The notes: generated by a model from the sequence alone, not told the origin. A stretch of DNA of 64,000 bases from Ideonella sp. (GCA_016721465.1 JADKIA010000003.1:434001-498000); one strand, 5' to 3'. Shown: positions 1 to 11,800, counted from the stretch's first letter. A program made the numbers and translations.

Positions 1-1
1 C

Positions 2-1333
2 GACGAATCCATCCGCCTGCACCCCAAGCGCCACCCGATCGCGATGGACTACCGCATGGGCTGCGATGCCAACGGCATCTTCACTGCGGTGAAGGCGCGC
101 ATGGTGGGTGACTCGGGGGCCTACGGGTCGGTGGGCGCCAAGGTGCTGGAGCGCGCCGCCGGCCACTCCTGCGGCGCCTACCGCGTGCCCAATGTCGACG
201 TGCAGGCGCGGGCCGTCTACACCAACAACCCGCCATGCGGCGCCATGCGCGGTTTCGGCGTGAACCAGGCGCATTTCGCGCTGGAGGCCTGCATCGACAT
301 GCTGGCCGACCAGCTCGGCCTCGACCACTGGGAGATCCGCTGGCGCAATGCGCTGAGCGTGGGCGACACCTTCGCCACCGGGCAAGTGCTCGAGAAGTCG
401 GTGGGCATCCGCAAGACGCTGCAGGCCATCAAGCCGCACTGGGATGCCGCTGTCGCCTCCGGCCGCGCCGTGGGCATCGCCTGCGGCGTGAAGAACAGCG
501 GCATCGGCAACGGCGTGGTCGAGTTCGGCAAGGCGCGCCTGGTGGTCGAGCGCGACGGCCAAATCACGTTGTACAACGGCTTCACCGAGATGGGCCAGGG
601 CCTGATGACGGTGCTGGTGCAACTGGCGGTCGAAACCACCGGCCTGTCCGCCGCTGTCTTCGTGCCCAGGGTCGACAGTACCTATGACCTGGACTGCGGC
701 CAGACCACCGGCTCGCGCGGCACGCTGCTCGCCGGGCGCGCCGTGCTCGATGCCGCCGCCAAGCTCAAGGCCGACCTCGACACCGGCCTCACGGTGGAGC
801 AGCTCAAGGGCCGTGTCTACGTCGGCGAAACCGTGATCCGCGACACCACCGCACTGGGTGCGAAGGTCGACAAGATCAAGACCCACACCACCTTCGGCTG
901 GGCCACGCAGATGGTCGTGCTCGACCCCTACGGCCGCGTCGACCGCGTGGTGGCCGCGCACGACGCCGGCCGCGTGCTCAACCCCGCGCTGTGCTCGGGG
1001 CAGATCGAGGGCGCGGTGCAGATGGGCCTGGGCTATGCGCTCACCGAAGAGCTGCGCTGCGAGAACGGCATGCCGGTGAGCACCAAGATCCGCGACATCG
1101 GCGTGCTGCGCGCGCGCGACATGCCGCAGGTCGACGTGATCCTGGTCGAAGACCCCGAGCCCGAAGGCCCGCTGGGCGCCAAGGGCGTGGGCGAGATCGG
1201 CCTGGTGCCCACCGCGGCAGCGGTGGCCAGTGCACTGCAGCGCTTCGACGGCATTCGCCGCCACACCCTGCCGATGAAGGACTCGCCCGCCGCACGCGCC
1301 ATGACGGGCTGCTACCCGCCTGAAACGAACTGA
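2..1333 (+). CDS. xdhD: Molybdopterin-binding subunit of an XdhD-like (selenium-dependent type) molybdenum hydroxylase, 5'-truncated by the window edge
   Basis: The frame is open from base 2, so the first ATG at 44 is internal; 443 residues are visible, about the C-terminal half of a protein of roughly 950 residues. Visible family marks are DESIRLHPKRHP at the window edge, AMRGFGVNQ (the variant typical of XdhD rather than the FRGFG of classical XDH), the pterin-contacting TEMGQG, and near the end GAKGVGEIGLVP, carrying the catalytic Glu. The enzyme should hydroxylate, or reductively dehydroxylate, a purine or related N-heterocycle using Mo-pterin, with electrons from iron-sulfur partners. 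It is the first visible gene of the purine-type operon; the next gene starts 20 nt downstream. The substrate is inferred from context. Selenium dependence cannot be read from the sequence and rests on family and neighbours such as YgfK and SsnA. Confidence 0.87.
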   Translation, partial: DESIRLHPKRHPIAMDYRMGCDANGIFTAVKARMVGDSGAYGSVGAKVLERAAGHSCGAYRVPNVDVQARAVYTNNPPCGAMRGFGVNQAHFALEACIDMLADQLGLDHWEIRWRNALSVGDTFATGQVLEKSVGIRKTLQAIKPHWDAAVASGRAVGIACGVKNSGIGNGVVEFGKARLVVERDGQITLYNGFTEMGQGLMTVLVQLAVETTGLSAAVFVPRVDSTYDLDCGQTTGSRGTLLAGRAVLDAAAKLKADLDTGLTVEQLKGRVYVGETVIRDTTALGAKVDKIKTHTTFGWATQMVVLDPYGRVDRVVAAHDAGRVLNPALCSGQIEGAVQMGLGYALTEELRCENGMPVSTKIRDIGVLRARDMPQVDVILVEDPEPEGPLGAKGVGEIGLVPTAAAVASALQRFDGIRRHTLPMKDSPAARAMTGCYPPETN

Positions 1334-1353
1334 CTCGAACCGATGAGGAACCC

Positions 1354-2832
<1,479 letters not shown>

Positions 2833-2894
2833 GTGGCAGGCTGGGCGCGCCAGGCACGGCCCGCCCCACGCCCCATCCGATCCGCGAGCAAGCC

Positions 2895-4208
2895 TTGAAC
2901 CGATCCGCCCTCGTCTGCGTGGCCTGTGGCTGGCAAGCAGCCACCGACGCGCGCTACCCGTTTGCCTGCGCGCACCGCGGCCAGGGCGATGGCGAGCACC
3001 TGCTGGAGCACCGCCTGGCCCGTGACGCCGTGCTCGACCGCCACGACAGCGCCAACCCCTTCGTGCGCTTTCGTGAAACCTTGTACGCCTGGCATGCGGC
3101 GCGTGCGCGCGGCTGGAGCGACGCCGACTTCGTGGGCCTGGTGCAGCGGCTGGACGAGGCCATCGCGCGGGTCGACGGCCACGGCTTCACCATCACGCCC
3201 TTCGGCCCCGCGCCGGCGCTTGGCAGCCACCTGGGCCTGGACCTGTGGATCAAGGACGAGACGCACAACGTGGCCGGCTCGCACAAGGCGCGGCACCTGA
3301 TGGGCCTGCTGCTGTACCTGGCGGTGGTCGAAGGTGGACCGGGTGGCGTCGCGGCGGGTGAACTGCCGCCCCTGGCCATCGCGAGCTGCGGCAATGCTGC
3401 GCTGGCCGCCACGGTGCTGGCGCGGGCGGCAGCACGGCCGCTGCAGGTCTATGTGCCGCCCGATGCCGAAGGCGCCGTGCTCGACCGACTGTCCGCGTTG
3501 GGTGCCACCGTGGTGGTCTGCCCACGCCTGCCGGGCGAACAGGGCGACCCCTGCATGCGCCACTTGCGCCAGGCGTTGGCCCAAGGCGCGCTGCCCTTCT
3601 GTTGCCAGGGCAACGAGAACGGCCTGACCATCGATGGTGGGCAGACCCTGTTGCTCGAGACGCTGACTTGCGGCGCCCCGCCGCTGGACCATCTCGTGGT
3701 GCAGGTGGGCGGCGGCGCGCTGGCCAGCGCCTGCGTGCAGGCCTGCGCGCGCGCGCTCGAACATGGCCTGGTGCCTCGGGTGCCTCGCGTGCACGTGGTG
3801 CAGACGCAAGGCGCGGCGCCGCTGGCCCGCGCCTGGGCGCGCGTGCAGCAGCGCATGGCCAGCCAGTCCGAATCCGCCGCTGCCGCGCTGGCCTGCGCGG
3901 CGGCGCACCGCTCGCAGTTCATGTGGCCCTGGGAGGCCCCGCCGCACAGCGTGGCCAGCGGCATCCTCGACGACGAAACCTACGACTGGCTGGCCATCCT
4001 GCGCGGCCTGGCGGCCACCGACGGCAGCAGCGTGGTGGTCGACGAAGACACGCTCAAGCTGGCCAACCGGCTTGTTCACCAAACCACCGCCATCACACCC
4101 AGCCACACCGGCTCGGCCGGCCTGGCCGGGCTGCTGCAACTGCAACGCCAGGGCACGGTGGCGCCCGGCAATCGCGTGGGCGTGCTGCTCACCGGTGTAC
4201 AGCGCTGA
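2895..4208 (+). CDS. Threonine-synthase-like PLP enzyme (candidate diaminopropionate ammonia-lyase substitute)
   Basis: 437 residues from a TTG start at 2895; no in-frame ATG lies near the conserved N-terminus, and the frame upstream overlaps the preceding gene out of phase. The N-terminus has C8, C11, C25 and H27 (CVACGW then FACAHR), a zinc-ribbon-like motif also seen in some threonine synthases. The probable PLP lysine is K131 in AGSHKARHLMG, followed by ASCGNAALAA and the glycine loop VQVGGGALAS. In E. coli the equivalent cluster position holds YgeX, 2,3-diaminopropionate ammonia-lyase. This protein is more like threonine synthase than YgeX, so a role releasing ammonia and pyruvate from diaminopropionate is only an inference. 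It lies 62 nt after the first PLP gene and 85 nt before the carbamoyltransferase, the loosest spacing in the operon. Confidence 0.8.
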   Translation: MNRSALVCVACGWQAATDARYPFACAHRGQGDGEHLLEHRLARDAVLDRHDSANPFVRFRETLYAWHAARARGWSDADFVGLVQRLDEAIARVDGHGFTITPFGPAPALGSHLGLDLWIKDETHNVAGSHKARHLMGLLLYLAVVEGGPGGVAAGELPPLAIASCGNAALAATVLARAAARPLQVYVPPDAEGAVLDRLSALGATVVVCPRLPGEQGDPCMRHLRQALAQGALPFCCQGNENGLTIDGGQTLLLETLTCGAPPLDHLVVQVGGGALASACVQACARALEHGLVPRVPRVHVVQTQGAAPLARAWARVQQRMASQSESAAAALACAAAHRSQFMWPWEAPPHSVASGILDDETYDWLAILRGLAATDGSSVVVDEDTLKLANRLVHQTTAITPSHTGSAGLAGLLQLQRQGTVAPGNRVGVLLTGVQR

Positions 4209-4293
4209 AAGCCTTGACCTCTCGACCCAACCGCCCGCGCAGCCGGCAGCCCAGTACAAGGGTTGCAGCGCCGGGCACCAACAGGAAGCTGCC

Positions 4294-5493
4294 ATGAAGA
4301 AGATCCAAAGCCTGCTCGCCGAAATCGGCCAAACCAAGTCGAACCTGCACGCGAAGGATTTCCTCCTCACCTGGGAGCAGACGCCCGCCGAGCTGCGCCA
4401 GGTGCTGATGCTGGCCGAGGCCATCAAGCGCCTGCGCGGCCAGAACATCGACACGCGCGTGTTCGGCACCGGCATCGGCGTTTCGGTGTTCCGCGACAAC
4501 TCCACACGCACGCGCTTTTCCTACGCCTCGGCGCTGAACCTGCTGGGCCTGACGCAGCAGGACCTGGACGAAGGCAAGTCGCAGATCGCGCACGGCGAAA
4601 CCGTGCGCGAGACGGCCAACATGATCTCGTTCTGTGCCGATGCCATCGGCATCCGCGACGACATGTTCCTGGGTGCGGGCAATGCCTACATGCGCGAAGT
4701 GGGCGCTGCGCTGGACGACGGCTTTGCGCAGGGCGTGCTGCCACAGCGTCCGGCGGTGATCAACCTGCAGTGCGACATCGACCACCCGACGCAAAGCATG
4801 GCCGACCTGGCCTGGCTGCAGGAACACTTCGGCAGCCTGGACAAGCTCAAGGGCAAGAAGATCGCCATGACCTGGGCCTACTCACCCAGCTACGGCAAGC
4901 CGCTGTCGGTGCCGCAGGGCATCATCGGGCTGATGACGCGCTTCGGCATGGACGTCACGCTGGCCCACCCCGAAGGCTATGACCTGATCCCGGCGGTGGT
5001 GAAGGTGGCGCACAAGAACGCCAAGGCCAGTGGCGGCGGCTTCCGCCAGGTGGCCACGATGGAAGAGGCCTTCAAGGGCGCCGACATCGTCTACCCCAAG
5101 TCCTGGGCGCCGTACAAGGTGATGCAACAGCGCACCAAGCTGCTGCGCAAGAACGACCACGACGGCCTGAAGGCGCTGGAAAAGGCCTGCCTGGCGCAGA
5201 ACGCGCAGCACCAGCACTGGCACTGCGACGAGGCCATGATGAAGCGCACGGCCAAGGGCCGCGCGCTGTACATGCACTGCCTGCCGGCGGACATCACCGG
5301 TGTCTCCTGCGAGCGCGGCGAGGTCAGCGCCGGCGTGTTCGACCAGTACCGCATCCAGACCTACAAGGAAGCCGGCTGGAAGCCCTACATCATCGCCGCG
5401 ATGATCATGGCGCGCCGCTTTGCCGACCCGGCCCAGGTGCTGGCCCAGGTGCTGGCCGAAGCCCCTGCGCGCGTGCGCGTCGCCGGCCAGTGA
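4294..5493 (+). CDS. ygeW: YgeW-type knotted carbamoyltransferase
   Basis: 399 residues, ATG with AGGA upstream. The carbamoyl-phosphate loop is DNSTRTRFSYASA (S70 to R74), the substrate-side motif DIDHPTQSMAD follows, and the C-terminal HCLPAD motif is present (MHCLPADITG). These are hallmarks of aspartate/ornithine carbamoyltransferases, and the exact forms match YgeW, a trimeric transcarbamoylase whose natural substrate was long unknown. With a carbamate kinase two genes downstream, the reaction probably runs in the catabolic direction: phosphorolysis of an N-carbamoylated amino acid, possibly a ureido derivative of 2,3-diaminopropionate, to carbamoyl phosphate. Soluble and cytoplasmic. 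It is close in length to E. coli YgeW and shows no missing catalytic residue. Confidence 0.92.
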   Translation: MKKIQSLLAEIGQTKSNLHAKDFLLTWEQTPAELRQVLMLAEAIKRLRGQNIDTRVFGTGIGVSVFRDNSTRTRFSYASALNLLGLTQQDLDEGKSQIAHGETVRETANMISFCADAIGIRDDMFLGAGNAYMREVGAALDDGFAQGVLPQRPAVINLQCDIDHPTQSMADLAWLQEHFGSLDKLKGKKIAMTWAYSPSYGKPLSVPQGIIGLMTRFGMDVTLAHPEGYDLIPAVVKVAHKNAKASGGGFRQVATMEEAFKGADIVYPKSWAPYKVMQQRTKLLRKNDHDGLKALEKACLAQNAQHQHWHCDEAMMKRTAKGRALYMHCLPADITGVSCERGEVSAGVFDQYRIQTYKEAGWKPYIIAAMIMARRFADPAQVLAQVLAEAPARVRVAGQ

Positions 5494-5519
5494 ACTGTCC
5501 ACGTCCTGGAGCAAACCCC

Positions 5520-6746
5520 ATGAGCCACACTCAGATCCCCTTTGAACAAATCCTGCAAAGGGCCCGGCACTACAAGGCCGACATGACACGCTTCCTGCGC
5601 GACATGATCGCCATCCCCAGCGAAAGCGCCGACGAGGAAAAGGTCGTGCTGCGCATCAAGCAGGAGATGGAGAAGGTCGGCTTCGACAAGGTCGAGATCG
5701 ACCCGATGGGCAACATCATCGGCACCATCGGCCATGGCCCGCACCTGATTGCGATGGACGCGCACATCGACACCGTCGGCGTGGGCAACCTCAAGAACTG
5801 GACCTTCGACCCCTATCTGGGCATGGAAGACGACGAGATCATCGGCGGCCGCGGCGGGTCGGACCAGGAAGGCGGCATGGCCTCGATGGTCTACGCCGGC
5901 AAGATCATCAAGGACCTGGGCCTGACCGACGCCTACACGCTGCTGGTCACCGGCACCGTGCAGGAGGAAGACTGCGACGGCCTGTGCTGGCAGTACCTGA
6001 TCGAGCAGGGCAACATCCGCCCCGAATTCGTCATCAGCACCGAGCCCACCGATTGCCAGATCTACCGCGGCCAGCGCGGCCGCATGGAGATCCGCGTCGA
6101 GGTGCAGGGCCGCAGCTGCCACGGTTCGGCGCCCGAGCGCGGCGACAACGCGATCTTCAAGATGGCGCCGATCCTGATCGAGCTGCAGGGCCTGGCCAAG
6201 CACCTGGGCGACGACGAGTTTCTGGGCAAGGGCACGCTCACCGTCTCGGAGATCTTCTTCACCTCGCCCAGCCGCTGCGCGGTGGCCGACAGCTGCGCCG
6301 TGTCCATCGACCGACGCCTGACCTGGGGCGAGACCTGGGAGCGCGCGCTCGACGAAATCCGCGCCCTGCCGGCCGTGCAGGCGGCCGGCGCGGTGGTCTC
6401 GATGTACCACTACGAGCGGCCGTCGTACACCGGCCTGGTCTACCCCACCGAGTGCTTCTTCCCGACCTGGAAGACGCCCGAGGACCACGTCACCGTGCGC
6501 ACCCTGGCGCGGGCCTACGAAGGCCTGTTCAAGCGCAAGCCGGTGATCGACAAGTGGACCTTCTCCACCAACGGCGTGTCCATCATGGGCCGCCACGGCA
6601 TCCCGGTGGTCGGCTTTGGCCCCGGCAAGGAGCCCGAGGCCCACGCACCGAACGAGAAGACCTGGAAGGAACACCTCGTCACCTGCGCGGCCATGTATGC
6701 GGCGGTGCCGGTGACCTACCTGCAGGAGCTGGCGCAGCCAGCCTGA
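5520..6746 (+). CDS. ygeY: YgeY family M20 metallohydrolase (ureido/peptide hydrolase)
   Basis: 408 residues; ATG at 5520 chosen over a GTG at 5490 because of the GGAG site just upstream and the YgeY-like start. The dinuclear-zinc M20 set is complete: MDAHIDTVG (H82, D84), bridging D115 in GGSDQEGG, the E149-E150 pair in GTVQEED, E175 in ISTEPTD, and the C-terminal EAHAPNE histidine. Family members hydrolyse amide or carbamoyl bonds (peptidases, allantoate and beta-ureidopropionate hydrolases). Here a ureido acid from ring opening is the likely substrate. It is 26 nt after ygeW and 4 nt before the carbamate kinase, so cotranscription is near certain. Confidence 0.92.
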   Translation: MSHTQIPFEQILQRARHYKADMTRFLRDMIAIPSESADEEKVVLRIKQEMEKVGFDKVEIDPMGNIIGTIGHGPHLIAMDAHIDTVGVGNLKNWTFDPYLGMEDDEIIGGRGGSDQEGGMASMVYAGKIIKDLGLTDAYTLLVTGTVQEEDCDGLCWQYLIEQGNIRPEFVISTEPTDCQIYRGQRGRMEIRVEVQGRSCHGSAPERGDNAIFKMAPILIELQGLAKHLGDDEFLGKGTLTVSEIFFTSPSRCAVADSCAVSIDRRLTWGETWERALDEIRALPAVQAAGAVVSMYHYERPSYTGLVYPTECFFPTWKTPEDHVTVRTLARAYEGLFKRKPVIDKWTFSTNGVSIMGRHGIPVVGFGPGKEPEAHAPNEKTWKEHLVTCAAMYAAVPVTYLQELAQPA

Positions 6747-6750
6747 GACC

Positions 6751-7683
6751 ATGGTGGGCAAGACCATCGTCATCGCGCTGGGCGGCAACGCCCTGGGGGA
6801 CAACCTGGCCGAGCAGATGGCCAAGCTGAAGTCCACCGCGCGCTCCATCGTCGACCTCGTCGAACAGGGGCACCGCGTCGTGGTCACGCACGGCAATGGG
6901 CCGCAGGTCGGCATGATCGACACGGCCTTCGAGGCCGCGGCGATGACCGAGGCCCACACGCCGCACCTGCCGATGTCGGTGTGCGTGGCGCTCAGCCAGG
7001 GCTACATCGGCTACGACCTGCAGAACACGCTGCGCGAGGAACTGCTCGACCGCGGCCTGCAGGTGCCGGTGGCCTCGCTGATCACACAGGTCATCGTCGA
7101 CGAGCACGACCCGGCCTTCAAGGATCCGAGCAAGCCCATCGGCTCGCACTTCTCGAAGGCGGAAGCCGAGGTCATGGTGCGCAACGGCTACGTCATGAAG
7201 GAAGACGCCGGCCGTGGCTGGCGTCGCGTCGTGGCCTCGCCCAAGCCGCTGGACGTGGTGGAGAAGGAAACCGTGCGCGCCATGCTGCAGGCCGGGCAGC
7301 TGGCCATCGCGGTGGGCGGCGGCGGCATCCCGGTGTTCCGGCAGGGCCACCACCTCAAGGGGGCCAGCGCCGTGGTCGACAAGGACCTGGCCAGTGCCAT
7401 GCTGGCGCAGTTGATCGACGCCGACCTGCTCATCATCCTCACCGCGGTGGAACGCGTGGCGCTGAACTTCGGCCAACCGGATCAGCGCTGGCTGGACCAC
7501 TTGAGCGTGGACGAGGCGCGCCGCTGCATGGACGAAGGCCACTTCGCCAAGGGCTCGATGCTGCCCAAGGTGCAGGCGGCGGTGGACTTCGCCGCCTCCA
7601 GGCCCGGCCGATCCACGCTGATCACACTGCTGGCCAAGGCCAAGGACGGCATCGAAGGGCGCACGGGAACACGAATAGGATGA
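6751..7683 (+). CDS. yqeA: Carbamate kinase (YqeA/ArcC family)
   Basis: 310 residues, matching the family length. N-terminal amino-acid-kinase glycine loop IALGGNALGD, THGNGPQVG, the substrate segment AVGGGGIPVF, and KGSMLPKVQAA near the end, all characteristic of carbamate kinase. The enzyme transfers phosphate from carbamoyl phosphate to ADP, giving ATP, CO2 and ammonia in catabolic pathways. It starts 4 nt after ygeY. Together with YgeW it forms an ATP-recovering module like arcB-arcC of the arginine deiminase pathway, but no arginine deiminase is present, so the carbamoyl donor must come from this cluster's own substrate. In E. coli yqeA also lies in the yge cluster. Confidence 0.94.
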   Translation: MVGKTIVIALGGNALGDNLAEQMAKLKSTARSIVDLVEQGHRVVVTHGNGPQVGMIDTAFEAAAMTEAHTPHLPMSVCVALSQGYIGYDLQNTLREELLDRGLQVPVASLITQVIVDEHDPAFKDPSKPIGSHFSKAEAEVMVRNGYVMKEDAGRGWRRVVASPKPLDVVEKETVRAMLQAGQLAIAVGGGGIPVFRQGHHLKGASAVVDKDLASAMLAQLIDADLLIILTAVERVALNFGQPDQRWLDHLSVDEARRCMDEGHFAKGSMLPKVQAAVDFAASRPGRSTLITLLAKAKDGIEGRTGTRIG

Positions 7684-7762
7684 CCGAGTGCGGGCAGGCC
7701 ACCGCGGCACACGCCGCTTGGCCGACCCGCGGTGGCGGTTCAACGCAAAAAGGGCGAGGCCC

Positions 7763-8743
7763 ATGTCCAGATTCGTCAACGCCGCGATCGGCCAGCTCGG
7801 TCCCATCGCCAGGCACGAGACCCGCCCGCAAGTCGTGCAGCGCCTGAGTGCGTTGATGCACCAGGCGCACCAGATGGGCTGTGACCTGATCGTCTACCCC
7901 GAACTGGCGCTGACCACCTTCTTCCCGCGCTGGTACATCGAAGACCCGGCCGAGCTCGACGCCTTCTACGAGCGCGAGATGCCCGGGCCCGAGACGCAGG
8001 CCTTGTTCGACCTGTCGCGCCAATTGGGCATCGGCTTCTACATCGGCTATGGCGAACTGGCCTTCGAGGAAGGGCGGACACGCCGCTACAACACCTCCAT
8101 CATCGTCGACAAGCGCGGGGCCATCGTTGGCAAGTACCGCAAGGTGCACCTGCCGGGACATGCAGAACACGAACCGTGGCGCGCGTTCCAGCACCTCGAG
8201 AAGCGCTACTTCGAAGCCGGCAAGGACTTCCCGGTCTTCCATGCTTTCGGCGGCGTGTTCGGCATGGCCATCTGCAACGACCGGCGCTGGACCGAAACCT
8301 ACCGCGAGATGGGCGTGCAGGGCGTTGAAATGATCCTCATCGGCTACAACACGCCGGTGCACAACCCGCCGGCGCCCGAGCACGACGACCTGTCGCTGTT
8401 CCACAACCAGCTGGTCATGCAGGCCGGTGCCTACCAGAACGGCACGTGGGTGGTGGGCGTGGCCAAGGCCGGCATCGAAGAAGGCGTGGACCAGATCGGC
8501 GGCAGCTGCATCGTGGCGCCCTCGGGCGAGATCGTTGCCTCGTGCACCACCAAGGGCGATGAGTTGGCGCTGGCCCGTTGCGACCTGGATCTGTGCAACT
8601 CGTTCAAGGAAACGACCTTCAACTTCGACCTGCACCGCCAGCCCGAGGCCTACAGCCGCCTGGTGGCTCGCAAGGGGCCCGGGCTGATGGCCGACGGAAC
8701 ACCGGTGCCATCCCCCAGCGCGAGGACCAAGGACCCGTCATGA
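7763..8743 (+). CDS. N-carbamoyl-D-amino acid amidohydrolase (nitrilase superfamily)
   Basis: 326 residues from ATG 7763 (AGGGCGAGG upstream); a GTG at 7688 in the same frame is less likely. The Glu-Lys-Cys triad of the nitrilase superfamily is clear: E47 in YPELALTTFFPRW, K127 in KYRKVHLPGH, C171 in AICNDRRW. Long stretches such as HLEKRYFE, YNTPVHNPP and SCIVAPSGEIV follow Agrobacterium D-carbamoylase closely, so D-N-carbamoylase rather than beta-ureidopropionase is favoured. It hydrolyses an N-carbamoyl amino acid to the amino acid, CO2 and ammonia. The E. coli yge cluster lacks such a gene. Here it pairs naturally with the hydantoinase at the end of the operon and would act as an ATP-independent alternative to YgeW for removing ureido groups. 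Confidence 0.92.
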   Translation: MSRFVNAAIGQLGPIARHETRPQVVQRLSALMHQAHQMGCDLIVYPELALTTFFPRWYIEDPAELDAFYEREMPGPETQALFDLSRQLGIGFYIGYGELAFEEGRTRRYNTSIIVDKRGAIVGKYRKVHLPGHAEHEPWRAFQHLEKRYFEAGKDFPVFHAFGGVFGMAICNDRRWTETYREMGVQGVEMILIGYNTPVHNPPAPEHDDLSLFHNQLVMQAGAYQNGTWVVGVAKAGIEEGVDQIGGSCIVAPSGEIVASCTTKGDELALARCDLDLCNSFKETTFNFDLHRQPEAYSRLVARKGPGLMADGTPVPSPSARTKDPS

Positions 8744-8816
8744 ACAGACGGCCGGTCGTGGCCCGCGATCCCACCCGCGCTCGGCGACCGGCGCATTTGG
8801 CGATGAGGAGAAAATC

Positions 8817-11800
8817 ATGAGCGACATCATGCGACCCGTTCCGTTTGAAGGACTGCTGGCGCGAATCTTCGGCGAGTACAAGGCCAGCCGTTCGATCTTC
8901 GACATCGCCGAGAACCAGTTCTATCGCAAGCCCGACGACCGCCTGATCCAGGTGTTCGGCGAAACCTGCGAGACACCCGTCGGGCCGGCGGCGGGCCCGC
9001 ACACCCAGCTGGCACAGAACATCGTCGTCTCCTGGCTGACCGGCGGCCGCTTCATCGAACTGAAGACGGTGCAGATCATGGATCGGCTGGAGATCGCCAA
9101 GCCCTGCATCGACGCCGAGGACGAGTGCTACAACACCGAGTGGTCGACCGAGTACACGCTGCCCAAGGCGTTTGACGAGTACCTGAAGGCGTGGTTTGCG
9201 CTGCACCTGCTGGAAGAGGTGTTCGATCCGCGCGGCGAGGCGCAAGCCAAGTCGTTCAGCTTCAACATGAGCGTGGGCTACAACCTCGAGGGCATCCAGC
9301 AGGCGCCGATGCAGGCGTTCATCGACGGCATGATCGATGCGCGACAGCACCCCAGGTTTGCCGAATATGTCGGCACGCTCGAGAAGTGGGTCAACGACGA
9401 GGCGTTCATCAGCGATCTCGGCCTCGAAGGTCGCAAGGCCCGGCTGCAGAGCCTGCCCGGACGCATCGGTTCGAAGATCGCGCGCGGTGTCACGCTGTCC
9501 ACCATGCACGGCTGCCCGCCCCACGAGATCGAGGCCATCTGCCGGTACATGCTGGAACAGAAGTCGCTCAACACCTTCGTCAAGCTCAACCCCACGCTGC
9601 TCGGTTTCGACCGGGTGCGCGAGATCCTGGACACCTGTGGCTTCGACCATCTGAAGATCAAGCAGGCGTCGTTCGCCCACGACCTGCCGCTCGAACAGGC
9701 CAAGTCGATGTTGCGCCGCCTGCTCAAGCTGAGCCAGGACAAGCAGCTGAGCTTTGGCGTCAAGCTGACCAACACCCTGGGTGCGGTCAACGGCAAGGGC
9801 GTGCTGCCGGGCGAGGAGTTCTACATGTCGGGGCGCGCGCTGTTCCCGCTGTCGATCAACGTCGCGGCCATCCTGTCGCGCGAATTCAACGGTGAATTGC
9901 CGGTGTCCTACTCCGGCGGCGCCAGCCTGTTCAACATCAAGGACATCTTCGAGACCGGCATCCGCCCGATCACCATGGCCACCGACCTGCTCAAGCCCGG
10001 TGGCTACCTGCGCTTGCTGGAGTGCGTCAAGGCATTGGACGCATCCGATGCCTGGCCGATGACGCGCATCGATGTGGCCAGGCTCGAAGCGCTCGCCGCC
10101 CAGTCGCTGACGGCGGAGTACACGCAAAAGGCCTGGCGATCCAGCGACGTGATCGACACCGGCAGCGCATTGCCATTGACCGATTGCTTCGTGGCGCCCT
10201 GCGTGTCGGCCTGCGCCATTCACCAGGACATCCCGGAATACATTCACCTGCTGGCGCAAGAGCGCTATGCCGATGCGCTGGACCTGATCTACCAGCGCAA
10301 CGCGCTGCCGGCGATCACCGGGCACATCTGCGACCACCAATGCCAGGCCAACTGCACTCGGCTGGACTACGACAGCCCGCTGAAGATCCGCGATCTGAAG
10401 AAGGTGGCGCTGGAGCAGGGCTGGGCCGAATACCACAAGCGCTGGCACAAGCCGGCGGGCAGCGGTTCACGGCATCCGGTGGCGGTGATCGGCATGGGGC
10501 CGGCCGGTCTGTCTGCGGGTTATTTCCTGGCGCGCGCCGGGCACCCGGTGACCTTGTTCGAGCGCGAAGCCAGCGCCGGCGGCGTGTGCGAGCACATCGT
10601 GCCGCGCTTTCGCCTGCCCGAAGCACTGGTGCGGCACGACATCGACTTCGTCGCCGAGCATGGCGTGAAGTTCGAGTACGGCTGCGACCCCCAGCTCAGC
10701 GTCGACCAACTCAAGGCCCAAGGCTTCGAATACGTGCTGATCGGCATCGGGGCCGACAAGAACAGTGGCGTCCAACTCGAAGGCAGCCACCCGAAGGTCT
10801 TCAAGTCCTTGTCCTTCCTGCGCCGCTTCAATCAGGGCGAAGCGCTGGATCTGGGTGCGCACGTGGCGGTGGTGGGTGCCGGCAATACGGCGATGGACTG
10901 CGCGCGCGCGGCGCTGCGCGTGCCTGGCGTGCAGGACGTGACCGTGGTCTACCGGCGCAGCCGAAATGAAGTGCCGGCCTATCCCGAAGAGGTCGACGAA
11001 GCCCTCGAAGACGGTGTGAAGTTCCGCTTCCTGACCAACCCCGAGCGCTTTGACGCCGATGGCACGCTCACCTGCCGCGTCATGGCACTGGGCTCACCCG
11101 ACGAGAAAGGCCGCCGCCGCCCGGTGGCCACCGACGAAACCATCGGCCTGCGCATGGACGCGCTGATCACCGCCATCGGCGAACAGGCCGACGTCGACGT
11201 GCTCGGCGCCATGGGCGTACCGCTCGACGCCATGGGCCGGCCGGCGGTCGATGCCCAGACCGGCGAGACCGCGCGAGCCAATGTCTTCCTGATCGGCGAT
11301 GCGCTGAAGGGCCCGGCGACCATCGTCTCGGCCATCGGCGATGCGCGCCGCGCCACCGATGTGATCCTGCGGCGCGAAAGCCTGAAGAGCCACCACGGCG
11401 ACAAATACTGGCTCAACGCCAGCCCGGCCGAGATCACTGCCCGCAAGGGCGCGGTGGTGGTGAACATCGTCAAGAAGCACGAACTGCAGGCCTTCGTCCG
11501 GCAGGAAGGCGAGCGCTGCCTGCAATGCAACTACGTGTGCGGCAAGTGCGTCGACGTGTGCCCGAACCGGGCCAACATCGCCGTGGCCGTGCCGGGCTTC
11601 AAGGACCGCTTCCAGACCCTGCACCTCGATGCGTTCTGCAACGAGTGCGGCAACTGCGCCAGCTTCTGCCCCTGGCAGGGCCGCCCCTACAGGGACAAGG
11701 TGACGATCTTCAGCCTGCGGCAGGATTTCGACAACAGCAGCAATGCCGGCTTCCTGGTGGAAGGCTCTTCCGTGCGCGTGCGCCACGGCGAAAAGATCTA

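Noticed and set aside
8619..10448. A 600-codon minus-strand frame opposite ygfK
   Set aside because: Compositionally biased shadow (His/Ala/Gly/Val-rich) of a plus-strand gene with many conserved cofactor motifs.
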